The translations under genes were made by a program, and so were the position numbers. The notes under the pieces were generated by a model. It had not been told where the DNA came from, did no database searches, and saw only the letters and a program-made list of their open reading frames with translations. Shown piece by piece: positions 53,225 through 61,315 of a DNA stretch of 64,000 nt. Within the stretch, counting starts at the first letter, position 1; each line of letters starts with the position of its first letter. The DNA comes from Burkholderiales bacterium (GTDB taxonomy: Bacteria > Pseudomonadota > Gammaproteobacteria > Burkholderiales > Burkholderiaceae_C): assembly GCA_003963005.1 (NCBI GenBank), contig RXJW01000081.1, positions 1-64,000 of the forward strand, in the 5' to 3' direction.

Positions 53225-53997
53225 GGGGTGTCCGGGGGAGCGATGTCGAGGTCGATGGCACCGAAGAGGCTCGCGCCATCGGCGGTCTTGAGGTCCAGCA
53301 GCAGGCTGTCGCCCGGCGCCAGGGAGAGGTCAAGCACGCCCAGGTCGACGCCGGCGAGCTGGCCGGCGCGCAGGGTGCGCAGCCGCGCGAGCCGCGCCAG
53401 TGCAGCGCCGGGTTCGGCATCCACGTCGCGCGGTGCCTGCTTGCTGCCGTTGTGCAGGCGGTGCAGCCGGGCCTGCAGGCGGCCCGAGGCCCACGCGGCC
53501 CCGAGTTCATCGGGCGTGACCGCCAGCGGCGCGCACTGCGTGGTGATCAGTTCGCCGTCGATGCGCCAGTCAACCGCCAGCGTCAGCAGACGCAGCGTAT
53601 CCAGCGCGGCCGGGGCGTCGCTGGCTGCGGCCAGATCGCCGCTGACGGCAGCCAGGGCCACGCGGCCGTCGGCCGGCGCACGCAGTGGCTGGTGCGGGCC
53701 GGCGAACTGGCCCATGTCGCGCTGCACGCTGCCGTCGCCGCCCATCACCGCCCAGCCACAGCCGCGCGGCAGCGGGGCGAGGCACTTGCGGGGGTCGAAC
53801 GGAAAGGCGTGGCGCAGCTTGCCGTGGTTGAGCTGCACGGCGAGGTCCTCGAGCTGCGGGGCAAGGAAGCCCCAGTCGTCGAGCACCTGCTGCAGGCGCG
53901 TGGCGATGCCGGTGGCATGGTGGGCCTGGGTCAGATCGCGCGACACGACGACGAGGTGGCCGTCGCGCGAGCCGTCGGCGTAGCTGGCGAGTTTCAT
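53221..53997 (-). CDS. Degenerate fumarylacetoacetate-hydrolase-family protein
   Basis: A 258-residue FAH-family protein. The N-terminal domain is well kept (MKLASYADGSRDGHLVVVSR, then HATGIATRLQQVLDDW) and the end reads SLFGAIDLDI as in the family. The middle is shortened: family members are about 330 residues. Where active enzymes have the metal-binding Glu-x-Glu before the AVSGD segment this protein reads GRVALAAVSGD, and the SDDF-GP loop appears as GQFAGP without its Asp. Metal ligands therefore seem lost, suggesting a non-catalytic paralogue. Coupled by ATGA to the nucleoside hydrolase. Frame intact, so not a pseudogene in sequence terms. Confidence 0.72.
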   Translation of the reverse strand: MKLASYADGSRDGHLVVVSRDLTQAHHATGIATRLQQVLDDWGFLAPQLEDLAVQLNHGKLRHAFPFDPRKCLAPLPRGCGWAVMGGDGSVQRDMGQFAGPHQPLRAPADGRVALAAVSGDLAAASDAPAALDTLRLLTLAVDWRIDGELITTQCAPLAVTPDELGAAWASGRLQARLHRLHNGSKQAPRDVDAEPGAALARLARLRTLRAGQLAGVDLGVLDLSLAPGDSLLLDLKTADGASLFGAIDLDIAPPDTP

Positions 53998-54030
53998 CGG
54001 GTCATTCCGGGTTGATGGCAGCATTGTGCG

Positions 54031-54936
54031 ATGCGCGCCCCGCCTGCCCCGCCCCGCGCCGCCTGGCTCGCCCTGGCGGCCAGCCTGCTCGCCCACGCGG
54101 CCATGCTGGGCCGCACACCGGCGCGGGACGACGCCAGCCGCCCGGCGCGACCGCTGACGGTGGCTGTTCTGGCCCCACCCGCACTGCCGCTGCCGCTGCC
54201 CGAAACGGGCCCAACGCCCCTGCCCAGCCCCACCCCTCGCAGCGCGCCGCGGGAGGGCACGCCGCCCACGCCCCCGCGCGCCCAGGTCGTGGAGGCCCAG
54301 GCGCCGACGCCCGACGCGCCAACCTTGCGACTGGCGGGTCCCGCGGCATGGCAGTACCGCCTGCGTCAGGCGGGGCAAGACGGCGAAGCGCAGCTCGACT
54401 GGCGCCCGGAAGGCGATGGCCGCTACAGCCTGCGCTTGACCCGCCGGATTGGCGAACGCACGCTTCCCGCCTGGGAAAGCCTCGGCCGCCTCGGCCAGGG
54501 CGGCCTCGCGCCGGAACGTTTTGCACTGCAGCGGGGCGGCCAGGACCGCCAGGCCATCAATTTCGATGCGGACGAGCGCACCGTGAGCTTTTCCGCGAGC
54601 CCGGCCCGGCTGGAGCTGCCCGAGGGTACGCAGGACCGCCTGTCCTGGTGGCTGCAGCTCGCCGCGCTGGTGCAGGCCCAGCCGATGCCGGGCGGCCGCT
54701 GGCGCGTGTGGGTCGCCGGCCTGCGGGGTGAACTGCGCGAGTGGGTGTTCGAGGCCGTCGACGCGGCGCCCGAGGATGCCGGCACCGTGCACCTGCGCCG
54801 ACTGCCGCTAGGCGAGCGCGACCCGGGCATCGAGCTGTGGCTGGACCCGGCCCGTGGCTACTGGCCAGTGCGCCTTCGGCAAGGCGACCCTGAAACGCGG
54901 GGGTTCGAGATCCAGCTGACGGGCCCTGCGGGTTGA
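54031..54936 (+). CDS. DUF3108 protein with TonB-like N-terminus
   Basis: A 301-residue protein. N-terminal hydrophobic anchor (AAWLALAASLLAHAAMLG), then a long Pro-rich linker (about 40-100, many PLP/TPR repeats) like that of TonB, then a DUF3108 domain (about 105-301: WQYRLRQAGQDGEAQLDWRP, IELWLDPARGYWPVRLRQ). Found beside purM-purN or DUF3108 relatives in Betaproteobacteria; the domain is periplasmic and of unknown role. Start at 54031 precedes the anchor. Divergent from the FAH-like gene by 33 bases. Confidence 0.88.
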   Translation: MRAPPAPPRAAWLALAASLLAHAAMLGRTPARDDASRPARPLTVAVLAPPALPLPLPETGPTPLPSPTPRSAPREGTPPTPPRAQVVEAQAPTPDAPTLRLAGPAAWQYRLRQAGQDGEAQLDWRPEGDGRYSLRLTRRIGERTLPAWESLGRLGQGGLAPERFALQRGGQDRQAINFDADERTVSFSASPARLELPEGTQDRLSWWLQLAALVQAQPMPGGRWRVWVAGLRGELREWVFEAVDAAPEDAGTVHLRRLPLGERDPGIELWLDPARGYWPVRLRQGDPETRGFEIQLTGPAG

Positions 54937-55098
54937 GCAGCCCGTCGGGTGCGCGTGTCCCACGTGAACTTCTGACGCTTCCTACACCTTGTCGGCGTCG
55001 CGGATGTCCCGATCAGCGCGGCCTTCTGCCAGTATTTGATCCAACCGGGGCTTGAAACCCCCGCCCGCATCCGCAGTTGAAGCCCCGAGGAGAAATCC

Positions 55099-55380
55099 AT
55101 GCACATGCTCTACAACTCCGACAGCTTCATCGTCGTCCAGTTCGACGTGCCGACCGCCGAGCTCCACCAGGTGCAGGCCGGCCCGCAGCTCAACCGCGGC
55201 GGCTTCGAGATCGTCGACAAGTTCGCCCGCAAGGAGATCTTCATCGAGGGCGCGCTGGCGGAATCCTTCCAGCAGGGCGTGCAGGCGATCATGGACGAGG
55301 GCGAGCCGTCGGAAGACGAACTCGACGACTTCATCGAACGTTATGCCTTGATGGGCCAGCAGCCCGTCGTGATGCACTGA
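55099..55380 (+). CDS. DUF3567 protein (betaproteobacterial)
   Basis: A 93-residue cytoplasmic protein with the DUF3567 pattern: MLYNSDSFIVVQFDV at the start, LNRGGFEIVDKFARKEIFI in the middle, and QQPVVMH at the end. The family is nearly restricted to Betaproteobacteria; no function is known. A GAGGAG eight bases before the ATG predicts strong translation. Preceded by a 162-base gap in which I see no clear promoter, and followed 94 bases later by the tandem AAA ATPase. Confidence 0.94.
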   Translation: MHMLYNSDSFIVVQFDVPTAELHQVQAGPQLNRGGFEIVDKFARKEIFIEGALAESFQQGVQAIMDEGEPSEDELDDFIERYALMGQQPVVMH

Positions 55381-55474
55381 ACACTTGTGGGGCCTGCAAC
55401 GCATTGATTCGTCCCTAAGCCTGATACAAGATGGGCTCGCGCCGGCGGCTTCGCGCCGGGCAAGGAGTCCACCG

Positions 55475-57781
55475 ATGGTGAAGCGAGCCGCCGCCGAGAC
55501 AGCCCCCCGGGCAACGACCCGCGTGCTGCCTTCGCCCGGCCTGGACAGCGCCCCGGTGCTGGACCGCATGTGCTCGCAGTTCGTGCTGACGCTGACCGTC
55601 AAGCACGCCGGCCGCTTCAATCTGCGGCGCGATTTCAACGGCCTGCTGTCGTTCACGGGCCGCCACCTCGTCTGGCCCACCCGCGTGCTGCAGCGGCTGC
55701 GCGGCTACCTGACCCAGCGCTGCGCCGGCAACGAGCTCTGGCGCGGGCACGAGGCCTTGAGCGACGAGACCTTCCTCGAACGCTTCGGCCAGTGGAGCGG
55801 CCCCTTCTCGGAGGCCACGCTGTTTTTCTACCTCGACGAGTACGTCAAGGACGCACCCAAGGACATGATGGCCCTGCTCGCCACCACCTGCGAGCACCTG
55901 GACCGCCAGCTCAAGCGCGAGTCCACCCTCGTCGAGAAGAACATCGCCGCGCTCGGCACGCTGCTGCAACTCAACCCGGCCGAGCGGGCCATCCTGCTGT
56001 ACGGCACGCTGGCCCGCTACCAGCGCGAGCTGCGCGGCGCGCTGGTGGAATTCAAGGTCAACACGGCCCAGGAGGCCTTCGCAGCGATTGCGGCGGTCGC
56101 GGGTGTCGACGAGCGCGAAGTGGCCGAGGCGCTTCGCGCCGGCTCGCGGCTGGAACGCATCGGCATGGTCGAGAACCTGATCTCCGAGCACAACATCACC
56201 GACCTGGCCGACCTGATGAAGGTCAGCGACCAGCTCCCGCCCGTGCTGATGCGCGAGTACCAGGGCCCGCACGACCTGATGGCCGTGTTCACCCGGCCCG
56301 CCACGCCGAGCACGCTGGCACCGTCCGATTTCCAGTTCGTGGTCGACGACCTTGACCTGCTCCAGGGCCTGCTGCGCCAGGCCGTGGCGACGCATGCCGC
56401 CGGGGTCAACGTGCTGCTGTACGGCCCGCCCGGCACCGGCAAGACCGAACTCGCCAAGGTGGCGGCTGCGGCCGCGGGGCTGGATCTGTACGAGGTCGAG
56501 TACGCCGACCGTGACGGCAACTCCCTCTCCGGCCGCGACCGCTACCGCTCGCTGCAGATCAGCCAGGTCTTCCTGAAGGCGAGTGCCAACGTGGCGCTGC
56601 TGTTCGACGAGGTGGAAGACGTGTTCCCGCCGCTGTCCAGCGACACGGCCTCGCTGCTGAACCGGCTCGACGCCAGCGGCGACGGCGGTGTAGGCAATTC
56701 GGTCAGCGGCAAGGCCTGGGTCAACCAGATCCTGGAGACCAACCCGGTGCCGGTCATCTGGGTGACCAACCGCATCGAGCAGATCGACCCGGCCTTCCGC
56801 CGACGCTTCCAGTACCACCTCGAACTGAAGTCACCACCACCAGGCGCACGCCGTGGCCTGGTGACCAAGGCGCTGGGCGAGGTGGCAGTCAGCGAGGCGT
56901 TCGTCGCCAAGCTGGCCGACCGCCCGGGCCTCACGCCCGCGCAGATTCGCACGGCAGTTCGCTTCGCTCAGTTGGCAGGTTCGGCCGGCGACGCCGAAAA
57001 GCTCATCGAGCGCCAGTTGCTCAATGCCGACAAGGCCCTGGGCCGTGACGAGGGCGCGAGCCTCGCCCGCCCCTGCGTCACCCGCTACGCACTGGATCTG
57101 CTGAACTGCGAGAGCCGCTTCGAGATCCCGCGCATCGTCGAGGCGCTGCGCCGCACCGGCCGCGGGCAGCTCTGCTTCTACGGCCCGCCCGGCAGCGGCA
57201 AGACCGCCCTGGCCGAACACATCGCGCAGGAACTCGGCCGCCCGCTGATCGTGAAGCGTGCCAGCGACATCGCGAGCAAGTTCGTCGGCGAGACCGAGCA
57301 GAACATGGCCCGCATGTTCGAGACGGCGCAGACCGAGGGCGCCGTGCTGCTGCTCGATGAGGCCGACAGCTTCCTGCGCAGCCGCAAGCGCGCCGAGCGC
57401 CACTACGAGGTCAGCGAGGTCAACGAGATGCTGGCTGACATGGAGCGCTTCAACGGCCTCTTCATCTGCACGACCAACCTCTTCGACGATCTCGACGAAG
57501 CCGCACTGCGTCGCTTCGCGTTCAAGATCCGCTTCAAGGCGCTGAAGCCGGAGCAGCGCGTGGCGATGTTCGAGCGCGAGGCCGGTGCGGCGCCGACCGA
57601 TGAACAGCGGGCGCGCCTCGTGGCGCTGGACTGCCTGACGCACGGCGACTTCGCCGCGGTGCGCCACCAGGTCGAGATCCTGGGCGAGGCCTTCACGCCG
57701 GATGAGTTCCTGGCGCAGTTGGAGAGCGAGCACCGGGCCAAGCCGGAGGTGCGGGAGCGGCGCGGCATCGGGTTCCGGTAA
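55475..57781 (+). CDS. Tandem AAA+ ATPase
   Basis: A 768-residue protein with two AAA+ modules. Walker A motifs are GPPGTGKT (317-324) and GPPGSGKT (570-577); Walker B motifs are LLFDEVEDVF and LLLDEADSFL. Sensor motifs include WVTNRIEQIDPAFRRRF and CTTNLFDDLDEAALRRFAF with a terminal pair of Arg fingers. The N-terminal 280 residues are unrelated helices. It resembles CDC48-like/COG0464 ATPases that remodel proteins, but it has no recognised substrate domain. AAGGAG lies seven bases before the ATG at 55475; upstream frame (30 codons) reads as leader. Convergent with the GNAT gene. Confidence 0.93.
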   Translation: MVKRAAAETAPRATTRVLPSPGLDSAPVLDRMCSQFVLTLTVKHAGRFNLRRDFNGLLSFTGRHLVWPTRVLQRLRGYLTQRCAGNELWRGHEALSDETFLERFGQWSGPFSEATLFFYLDEYVKDAPKDMMALLATTCEHLDRQLKRESTLVEKNIAALGTLLQLNPAERAILLYGTLARYQRELRGALVEFKVNTAQEAFAAIAAVAGVDEREVAEALRAGSRLERIGMVENLISEHNITDLADLMKVSDQLPPVLMREYQGPHDLMAVFTRPATPSTLAPSDFQFVVDDLDLLQGLLRQAVATHAAGVNVLLYGPPGTGKTELAKVAAAAAGLDLYEVEYADRDGNSLSGRDRYRSLQISQVFLKASANVALLFDEVEDVFPPLSSDTASLLNRLDASGDGGVGNSVSGKAWVNQILETNPVPVIWVTNRIEQIDPAFRRRFQYHLELKSPPPGARRGLVTKALGEVAVSEAFVAKLADRPGLTPAQIRTAVRFAQLAGSAGDAEKLIERQLLNADKALGRDEGASLARPCVTRYALDLLNCESRFEIPRIVEALRRTGRGQLCFYGPPGSGKTALAEHIAQELGRPLIVKRASDIASKFVGETEQNMARMFETAQTEGAVLLLDEADSFLRSRKRAERHYEVSEVNEMLADMERFNGLFICTTNLFDDLDEAALRRFAFKIRFKALKPEQRVAMFEREAGAAPTDEQRARLVALDCLTHGDFAAVRHQVEILGEAFTPDEFLAQLESEHRAKPEVRERRGIGFR

Positions 57782-57799
57782 GGCGGGTCGAGACCCGCC
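57782..57799. terminator. Bidirectional hairpin between convergent genes
   Basis: GGCGGGTC-GA-GACCCGCC, a perfect 8-base-pair stem filling the gap between the ATPase and GNAT stops. No U-run. The GGCGGGTC palindrome is a common repeat in this group. Confidence 0.6.
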
Positions 57800-58318
57800 C
57801 TACGGGTGCCGGAAATAGTAGGTCGTCGAACACGGCGCGCCGTCCGGCATCAGCGCGTAGTTCGGGATGTCGCCCGCCCTCTGCCAGCCCAGTCGCTCGT
57901 ACAGGCGTGAGGCGTCACTGCCCGTCACGGTGTCGAGCACCAAGGTCGTCTTGCCCAGCGCCACGGCCCTGGCCTCCAGCGTCTTCAGCAGCCGCTCGGC
58001 GATGCCCTGGCGGCGAGCGCGACGATGCACGAGCATCTTGGACACGTCGGCGCGATGCGGCTGGTTGTCGGGCATGTCGACCACGAGGGACAGCGTGCCG
58101 CAGACGCGGCCAGCCTCGTCCTCGGCGACGAACAGATGCCGCTCGCCCGCCGCCACGCCCTCGGCAACGCGGCGCCAGAAGGCTGCCGCCCGCCCCTCGG
58201 CCAGCGGCTGCATGAAGCCCACCGACGCGCCGCCGTCGACGCAGTCCCGCAGCACCTCGGCGAGTTCTGGCACGCGAGCCAGCGCCTCGGCGCCATCCAG
58301 TTCACGGATCGTGGTCAT
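57800..58318 (-). CDS. GNAT-family N-acetyltransferase
   Basis: A 172-residue acetyltransferase. The acetyl-CoA site is the RRARRQGIAERLL stretch (about 105-117, the Q/R-x-x-G-x-A pattern), preceded by DVSKMLVHRR and followed by LVLDTVTGSDASRLYERLGWQ. Substrate unknown; the TTYYFRHP ending is typical of a subgroup related to toxin or antibiotic acetyltransferases. Coupled (ATGA) to the XRE-cupin regulator upstream, which probably controls it. Confidence 0.9.
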   Translation of the reverse strand: MTTIRELDGAEALARVPELAEVLRDCVDGGASVGFMQPLAEGRAAAFWRRVAEGVAAGERHLFVAEDEAGRVCGTLSLVVDMPDNQPHRADVSKMLVHRRARRQGIAERLLKTLEARAVALGKTTLVLDTVTGSDASRLYERLGWQRAGDIPNYALMPDGAPCSTTYYFRHP

Positions 58319-58881
58319 GGCCGGGCTCCGGTGAGGGCGACGAGATACCGGGCGGCCTGGCTGCCCGGGTTGTGGAAGGTGACCGGCGCGTCCAGCCGCA
58401 TCGCCAGGCAGTCACCGGGTGCGAGCTGCCAGCGGTCCGTGCCGTGGCCGATGGTCATGCTGCCGTCGATCATCCAGATGAGCTGGTGGATGTCGGCATC
58501 GCGCGCCGAGGTCTCGAACTGCACGCGCTGCCCGGCTGGGAAGACCACGTCCACGAGCTGCAGCGGCGACACGCCCGGCGGTGAGACGTTGCGCCTCACG
58601 TAACCCGAGGCCGGGTCGCTCCACACCGGCTGGTCGGCCACGCGGGCCAGCGGCGAGGGCACGGCCGGCGCTTCGCCCGCTTCGAACAGGCTGGCCACGC
58701 TGACGCCGAGGGCCGACGAGAGCTTGTCGAGGACCACGGCCGTCGGGCTGCTCTGGCCGCGCTCGATCAGCGAGATGTTGGAGCGGCTGACGCCGCTCTT
58801 GTGGGCCAGCGCATCGAGCGACAGGCCGGCGGCCGACCGCAGTTCATGCAGGCGGCGGCCCAGGCGTTGGGTGATGTCCAT
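58315..58881 (-). CDS. XRE-family regulator with cupin domain
   Basis: A 188-residue regulator: N-terminal helix-turn-helix (LRSAAGLSLDALAHKSGVSRSNISLIERG, residues about 14-42) and C-terminal cupin (about 100-185, with DIHQLIWMIDG and LAPGDCLAMRLDAP). This layout is common for repressors that sense small molecules via the cupin (PuuR/SutR type). First gene of a two-gene operon with the GNAT enzyme. Transcription start likely in the 28-base gap to the questin-oxidase-like gene. Confidence 0.92.
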   Translation of the reverse strand: MDITQRLGRRLHELRSAAGLSLDALAHKSGVSRSNISLIERGQSSPTAVVLDKLSSALGVSVASLFEAGEAPAVPSPLARVADQPVWSDPASGYVRRNVSPPGVSPLQLVDVVFPAGQRVQFETSARDADIHQLIWMIDGSMTIGHGTDRWQLAPGDCLAMRLDAPVTFHNPGSQAARYLVALTGARP

Positions 58882-58909
58882 GCCTCCAGTTTACTGGAAT
58901 TGGAATCCA

Positions 58910-59908
58910 TCAAAGTGGAATTACACGCTCCACGGCACGGCGCCAGGCGGGGTCGGGCCAGACACGACCGAGCCGCCAGGCGGCATGAGTGAGCTTGATG
59001 ACGTGCGCATCGTCCTGCGCGCAGGCGGCGGAGATGAGCGCGGGCCAGGGGCGGCTCGGCGGATGGTCGAGCGCAAGCGCCGGTGCGGCACCGCTGGCCA
59101 GCAACCCGGCGGCCGCTGCCACGATGAAGCCCCGGGGCAACCGTTCGTCGGGCCACCATGGCGACAGCACCTGCATCGCATGGCTGGCCGTCAGCAGGTG
59201 CAGCACGGTGAAGTTGCCTGTGGCCGCGTAGGTGCGCGCCGCCAGCAGAGCCAGCTCGCGCAGGGTGCCGGGGGCGTCGGGCAACCGTGACGCGGCCTCG
59301 GCGAAGCCGGGTGTGGCGCCCCAGGCCCGCATGCGCTCGACGATGAGCCCGGCGCGCACGCCCTCGGGCCGGGGCAATGCGGCCAGGCCGTCCAACCAAG
59401 CCGGCAGCGTGTCGGACGCGGCAACCGCCGTCACCGGCAGCGGCAAGGCCATGGCGGCCCAGTGCGCCAGGCCCGCTGCGAGCTCACGGTCGTGGCCTGC
59501 CAGCACGGCGTGCGCCGTGCGGATGAGTCCGTGAAAGGCGGCTCCGCCCACGCCGGGCATCAGCAGCGGCAAGGCCTCTCGAAGCGCATCTGAGGCACCG
59601 ACGGTGGCGATGCGTCGCTCGAACTGCACGCGCCAGGCGGCGTCACTGCCGGGGCGACCCAGGTCGCGCGCCCCCTCCACGACGGCAGGCCGCCCGCCCG
59701 GCTGGGGCTCCAGCGTCGTCGCGTGCGCTTCCGTCCAGGCTTGTAGCCGGTCGGCAGAGGCACCGAGCTCCAGCAGCGCTTGCTGTGCCATGGGCAGGTG
59801 GTTGCTCAGCGCGCCGCGGTAGGTGGCCGAGTAGGCCAGGCCTGCATCTAGCAGGCGGTGGAGTTGAGCGCGCGTGGCGGCAGGTGCAGGGGCGATGGTT
59901 GTCGACAT
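58910..59908 (-). CDS. Questin oxidase-like (DUF4243) protein
   Basis: A 332-residue protein of the questin oxidase/DUF4243 family (LDAGLAYSATYRGALSNHLPMA near the start, AAFHGLIRTAHAVLAGHDRE in the middle, then TGNFTVLHLLTASHAM). Fungal questin oxidase opens anthraquinone rings by Baeyer-Villiger-type chemistry; bacterial members are uncharacterised. Start ATG at 59908 is preferred; a longer start at 59932 would place the operator inside it. It is divergent from soxR, and the shared region holds a SoxR-type dyad with 19-base spacing, suggesting induction by redox-active quinones. Confidence 0.85.
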   Translation of the reverse strand: MSTTIAPAPAATRAQLHRLLDAGLAYSATYRGALSNHLPMAQQALLELGASADRLQAWTEAHATTLEPQPGGRPAVVEGARDLGRPGSDAAWRVQFERRIATVGASDALREALPLLMPGVGGAAFHGLIRTAHAVLAGHDRELAAGLAHWAAMALPLPVTAVAASDTLPAWLDGLAALPRPEGVRAGLIVERMRAWGATPGFAEAASRLPDAPGTLRELALLAARTYAATGNFTVLHLLTASHAMQVLSPWWPDERLPRGFIVAAAAGLLASGAAPALALDHPPSRPWPALISAACAQDDAHVIKLTHAAWRLGRVWPDPAWRRAVERVIPL

Positions 59909-59938
59909 GGCGGTGTCTTTCGGTGAGAACATGGCGCC

Positions 59939-59969
59939 ATGCTCGAAGTTGAAGTGAACTTGAAGTCAA
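59939..59969 (-). promoter_or_regulatory. SoxR-type operator and promoter between questin-oxidase gene and soxR
   Basis: The dyad TTGAAGTGAACTTGAA (59949-59964) has one mismatch in its arms; its core AAGTGAACTT differs by one base from the SoxR core AAGTTAACTT. On the minus strand it lies in a 19-base spacer between TTGACT (59969-59964) and GAGCAT (59944-59939), the long spacing typical of MerR-family promoters. The -10 is weak (3 of 6). Confidence 0.6.
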
Positions 59970-59980
59970 GCCCTGCGCCG

Positions 59981-60415
59981 ATGTCCATCGGCCAGCTCGC
60001 CCGTCGCTCCGGTGTGGCTGCCAGCGCGCTGCGCTTCTACGAAGCCGAGGGGCTGATCGCGGGCACGCGCAGTGCGGGCGGCCACCGCCAGTACCCGCGG
60101 CATGCGCTGCGCCGCGTGGCCTTCATCCGCGCGGCCCAGACCGTGGGCCTGAGCCTGCCGCAGATCAAGGCGGCCCTGGCCACGCTGCCGGATGCGCGAA
60201 CGCCCACCAAGGCCGACTGGGCGCGGCTCTCCGCGAGCTGGGCGCCGCTGCTGGATGCCCGCATCGCAGCGCTCCAGCAACTGCGTCAGCGGCTCACCGG
60301 CTGCATCGGCTGCGGCTGCCTGTCGCTGAAAGCCTGCGCGCTGTACAACCCCCAGGACGAGGTCGCGACCACCGGCAGCGGCCCCCGGCTTCTGCGCATA
60401 GAAACCGAACGTTGA
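59981..60415 (+). CDS. soxR: Redox-sensing MerR-family regulator SoxR
   Basis: A 144-residue SoxR. The winged helix starts with MSIGQLARRSGVAASALRFYEAEGL, the family's opening after ATG 59981; starting at 59939 would run through the operator. The [2Fe-2S] ligands are Cys108, Cys111, Cys113 and Cys119, matching the CX2CXCX5C pattern. SoxR senses oxidised redox-cycling drugs and activates promoters with 19-20-base spacers. No soxS gene is near; non-enteric SoxR acts directly on its targets. It shares a control region with the questin-oxidase gene and lies 77 bases before fpr. Confidence 0.95.
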   Translation: MSIGQLARRSGVAASALRFYEAEGLIAGTRSAGGHRQYPRHALRRVAFIRAAQTVGLSLPQIKAALATLPDARTPTKADWARLSASWAPLLDARIAALQQLRQRLTGCIGCGCLSLKACALYNPQDEVATTGSGPRLLRIETER

Positions 60416-60492
60416 CCCATGCGCGACGCGCGCATATCAGATCCAGGCGAAAATATCGGGTTTACCCGCCACACGAACCTCAGCGAGCGTCC

Positions 60493-61269
60493 ATGAGTGC
60501 CTTCAACGAAGAGACCGTTCTGACCGTCCATCACTGGACCGACCGCCTGTTCAGCTTCACTACGACGCGCGACCAGGCGCTGCGCTTCTCCAACGGCCAT
60601 TTCACGATGATCGGCCTGAAGGGCGAGAACGGGAAGCCGCTGCTGCGGGCCTACTCCATCGTCAGCGCCAACTACGAGGAGAACCTCGAGTTCCTGAGCA
60701 TCAAGGTGCCGGACGGCCCGCTGACCTCCAAGCTGCAGCACATCAAGCCGGGTGACAAGATCATCGTCGGCCGCAAGCCCACCGGCACGCTGCTGATCGA
60801 CTACCTGCTGCCGGGCAAGCACCTGTACCTGCTGGGCAGCGGCACCGGCCTCGCCCCCTTCATCAGCATCGTGCGCGACCCCGAGACGTACGAGCGCTTC
60901 GAGAAGGTCATCATCGTGCACGGCGTGCGCGAGGTGGCCGAGCTGGCCTACCACGACCACCTCACGGTCGACCTGCCCAAGCACGAGTTCCTGGGCGAAT
61001 ACGCGAGCCAGCAGCTGCTGTACTACCCGACCGTGACCCGCGAGCCCTACAAGAACATGGGCCGCATCACCGACCTGATCCAGACCGGCAAGTTGCAAGC
61101 CGACCTCGGCCTGCCGCCGCTCAACCCGACCGACGACCGCATCATGCTGTGCGGCAGCCCCGCGCTGCTGAAGGACATGAAGCAGATGCTGGAGCTGCGC
61201 AACTTCAAGGAAGGCAGCACGACGACGCCGGGCGACTACGTCATCGAGCGCGCGTTCGTCGAGCAGTGA
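60493..61269 (+). CDS. fpr: Ferredoxin--NADP reductase
   Basis: A 258-residue FNR of the bacterial Fpr class. The FAD motif RAYSIVSANYEE is at about 54-65, the NADP-binding segment LLGSGTGLAPFISIVRD near 114-130, and the C-terminal FVEQ is as in relatives. It moves electrons between NADPH and ferredoxin/flavodoxin. In E. coli fpr is a SoxRS target; here it directly follows soxR, in the same direction. No TATAAT-like promoter is clear in the 77-base gap; TTGACC at 60412 with a short 15-base spacer is a weak candidate. Confidence 0.95.
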   Translation: MSAFNEETVLTVHHWTDRLFSFTTTRDQALRFSNGHFTMIGLKGENGKPLLRAYSIVSANYEENLEFLSIKVPDGPLTSKLQHIKPGDKIIVGRKPTGTLLIDYLLPGKHLYLLGSGTGLAPFISIVRDPETYERFEKVIIVHGVREVAELAYHDHLTVDLPKHEFLGEYASQQLLYYPTVTREPYKNMGRITDLIQTGKLQADLGLPPLNPTDDRIMLCGSPALLKDMKQMLELRNFKEGSTTTPGDYVIERAFVEQ

Positions 61270-61311
61270 CGTGAATTCCTGATTCAGGTACATTCGTTCC
61301 TGAAAGAGGAA
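61266..61311 (+). promoter_or_regulatory. Promoter and operator-like repeats of the MNT-HEPN operon
   Basis: GTGACG (61266-61271), 17-base spacer, TACATT (61289-61294). Inside the spacer is a perfect palindrome CCTGA-T-TCAGG (61278-61288), and after the -10 is TTCCT-GAAAG-AGGAA (61297-61311), which includes the ribosome-binding site. Both share TTCCTGA-like sequence, the layout of an autoregulated operator. Confidence 0.6.
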
Positions 61312-61315
61312 TCGA

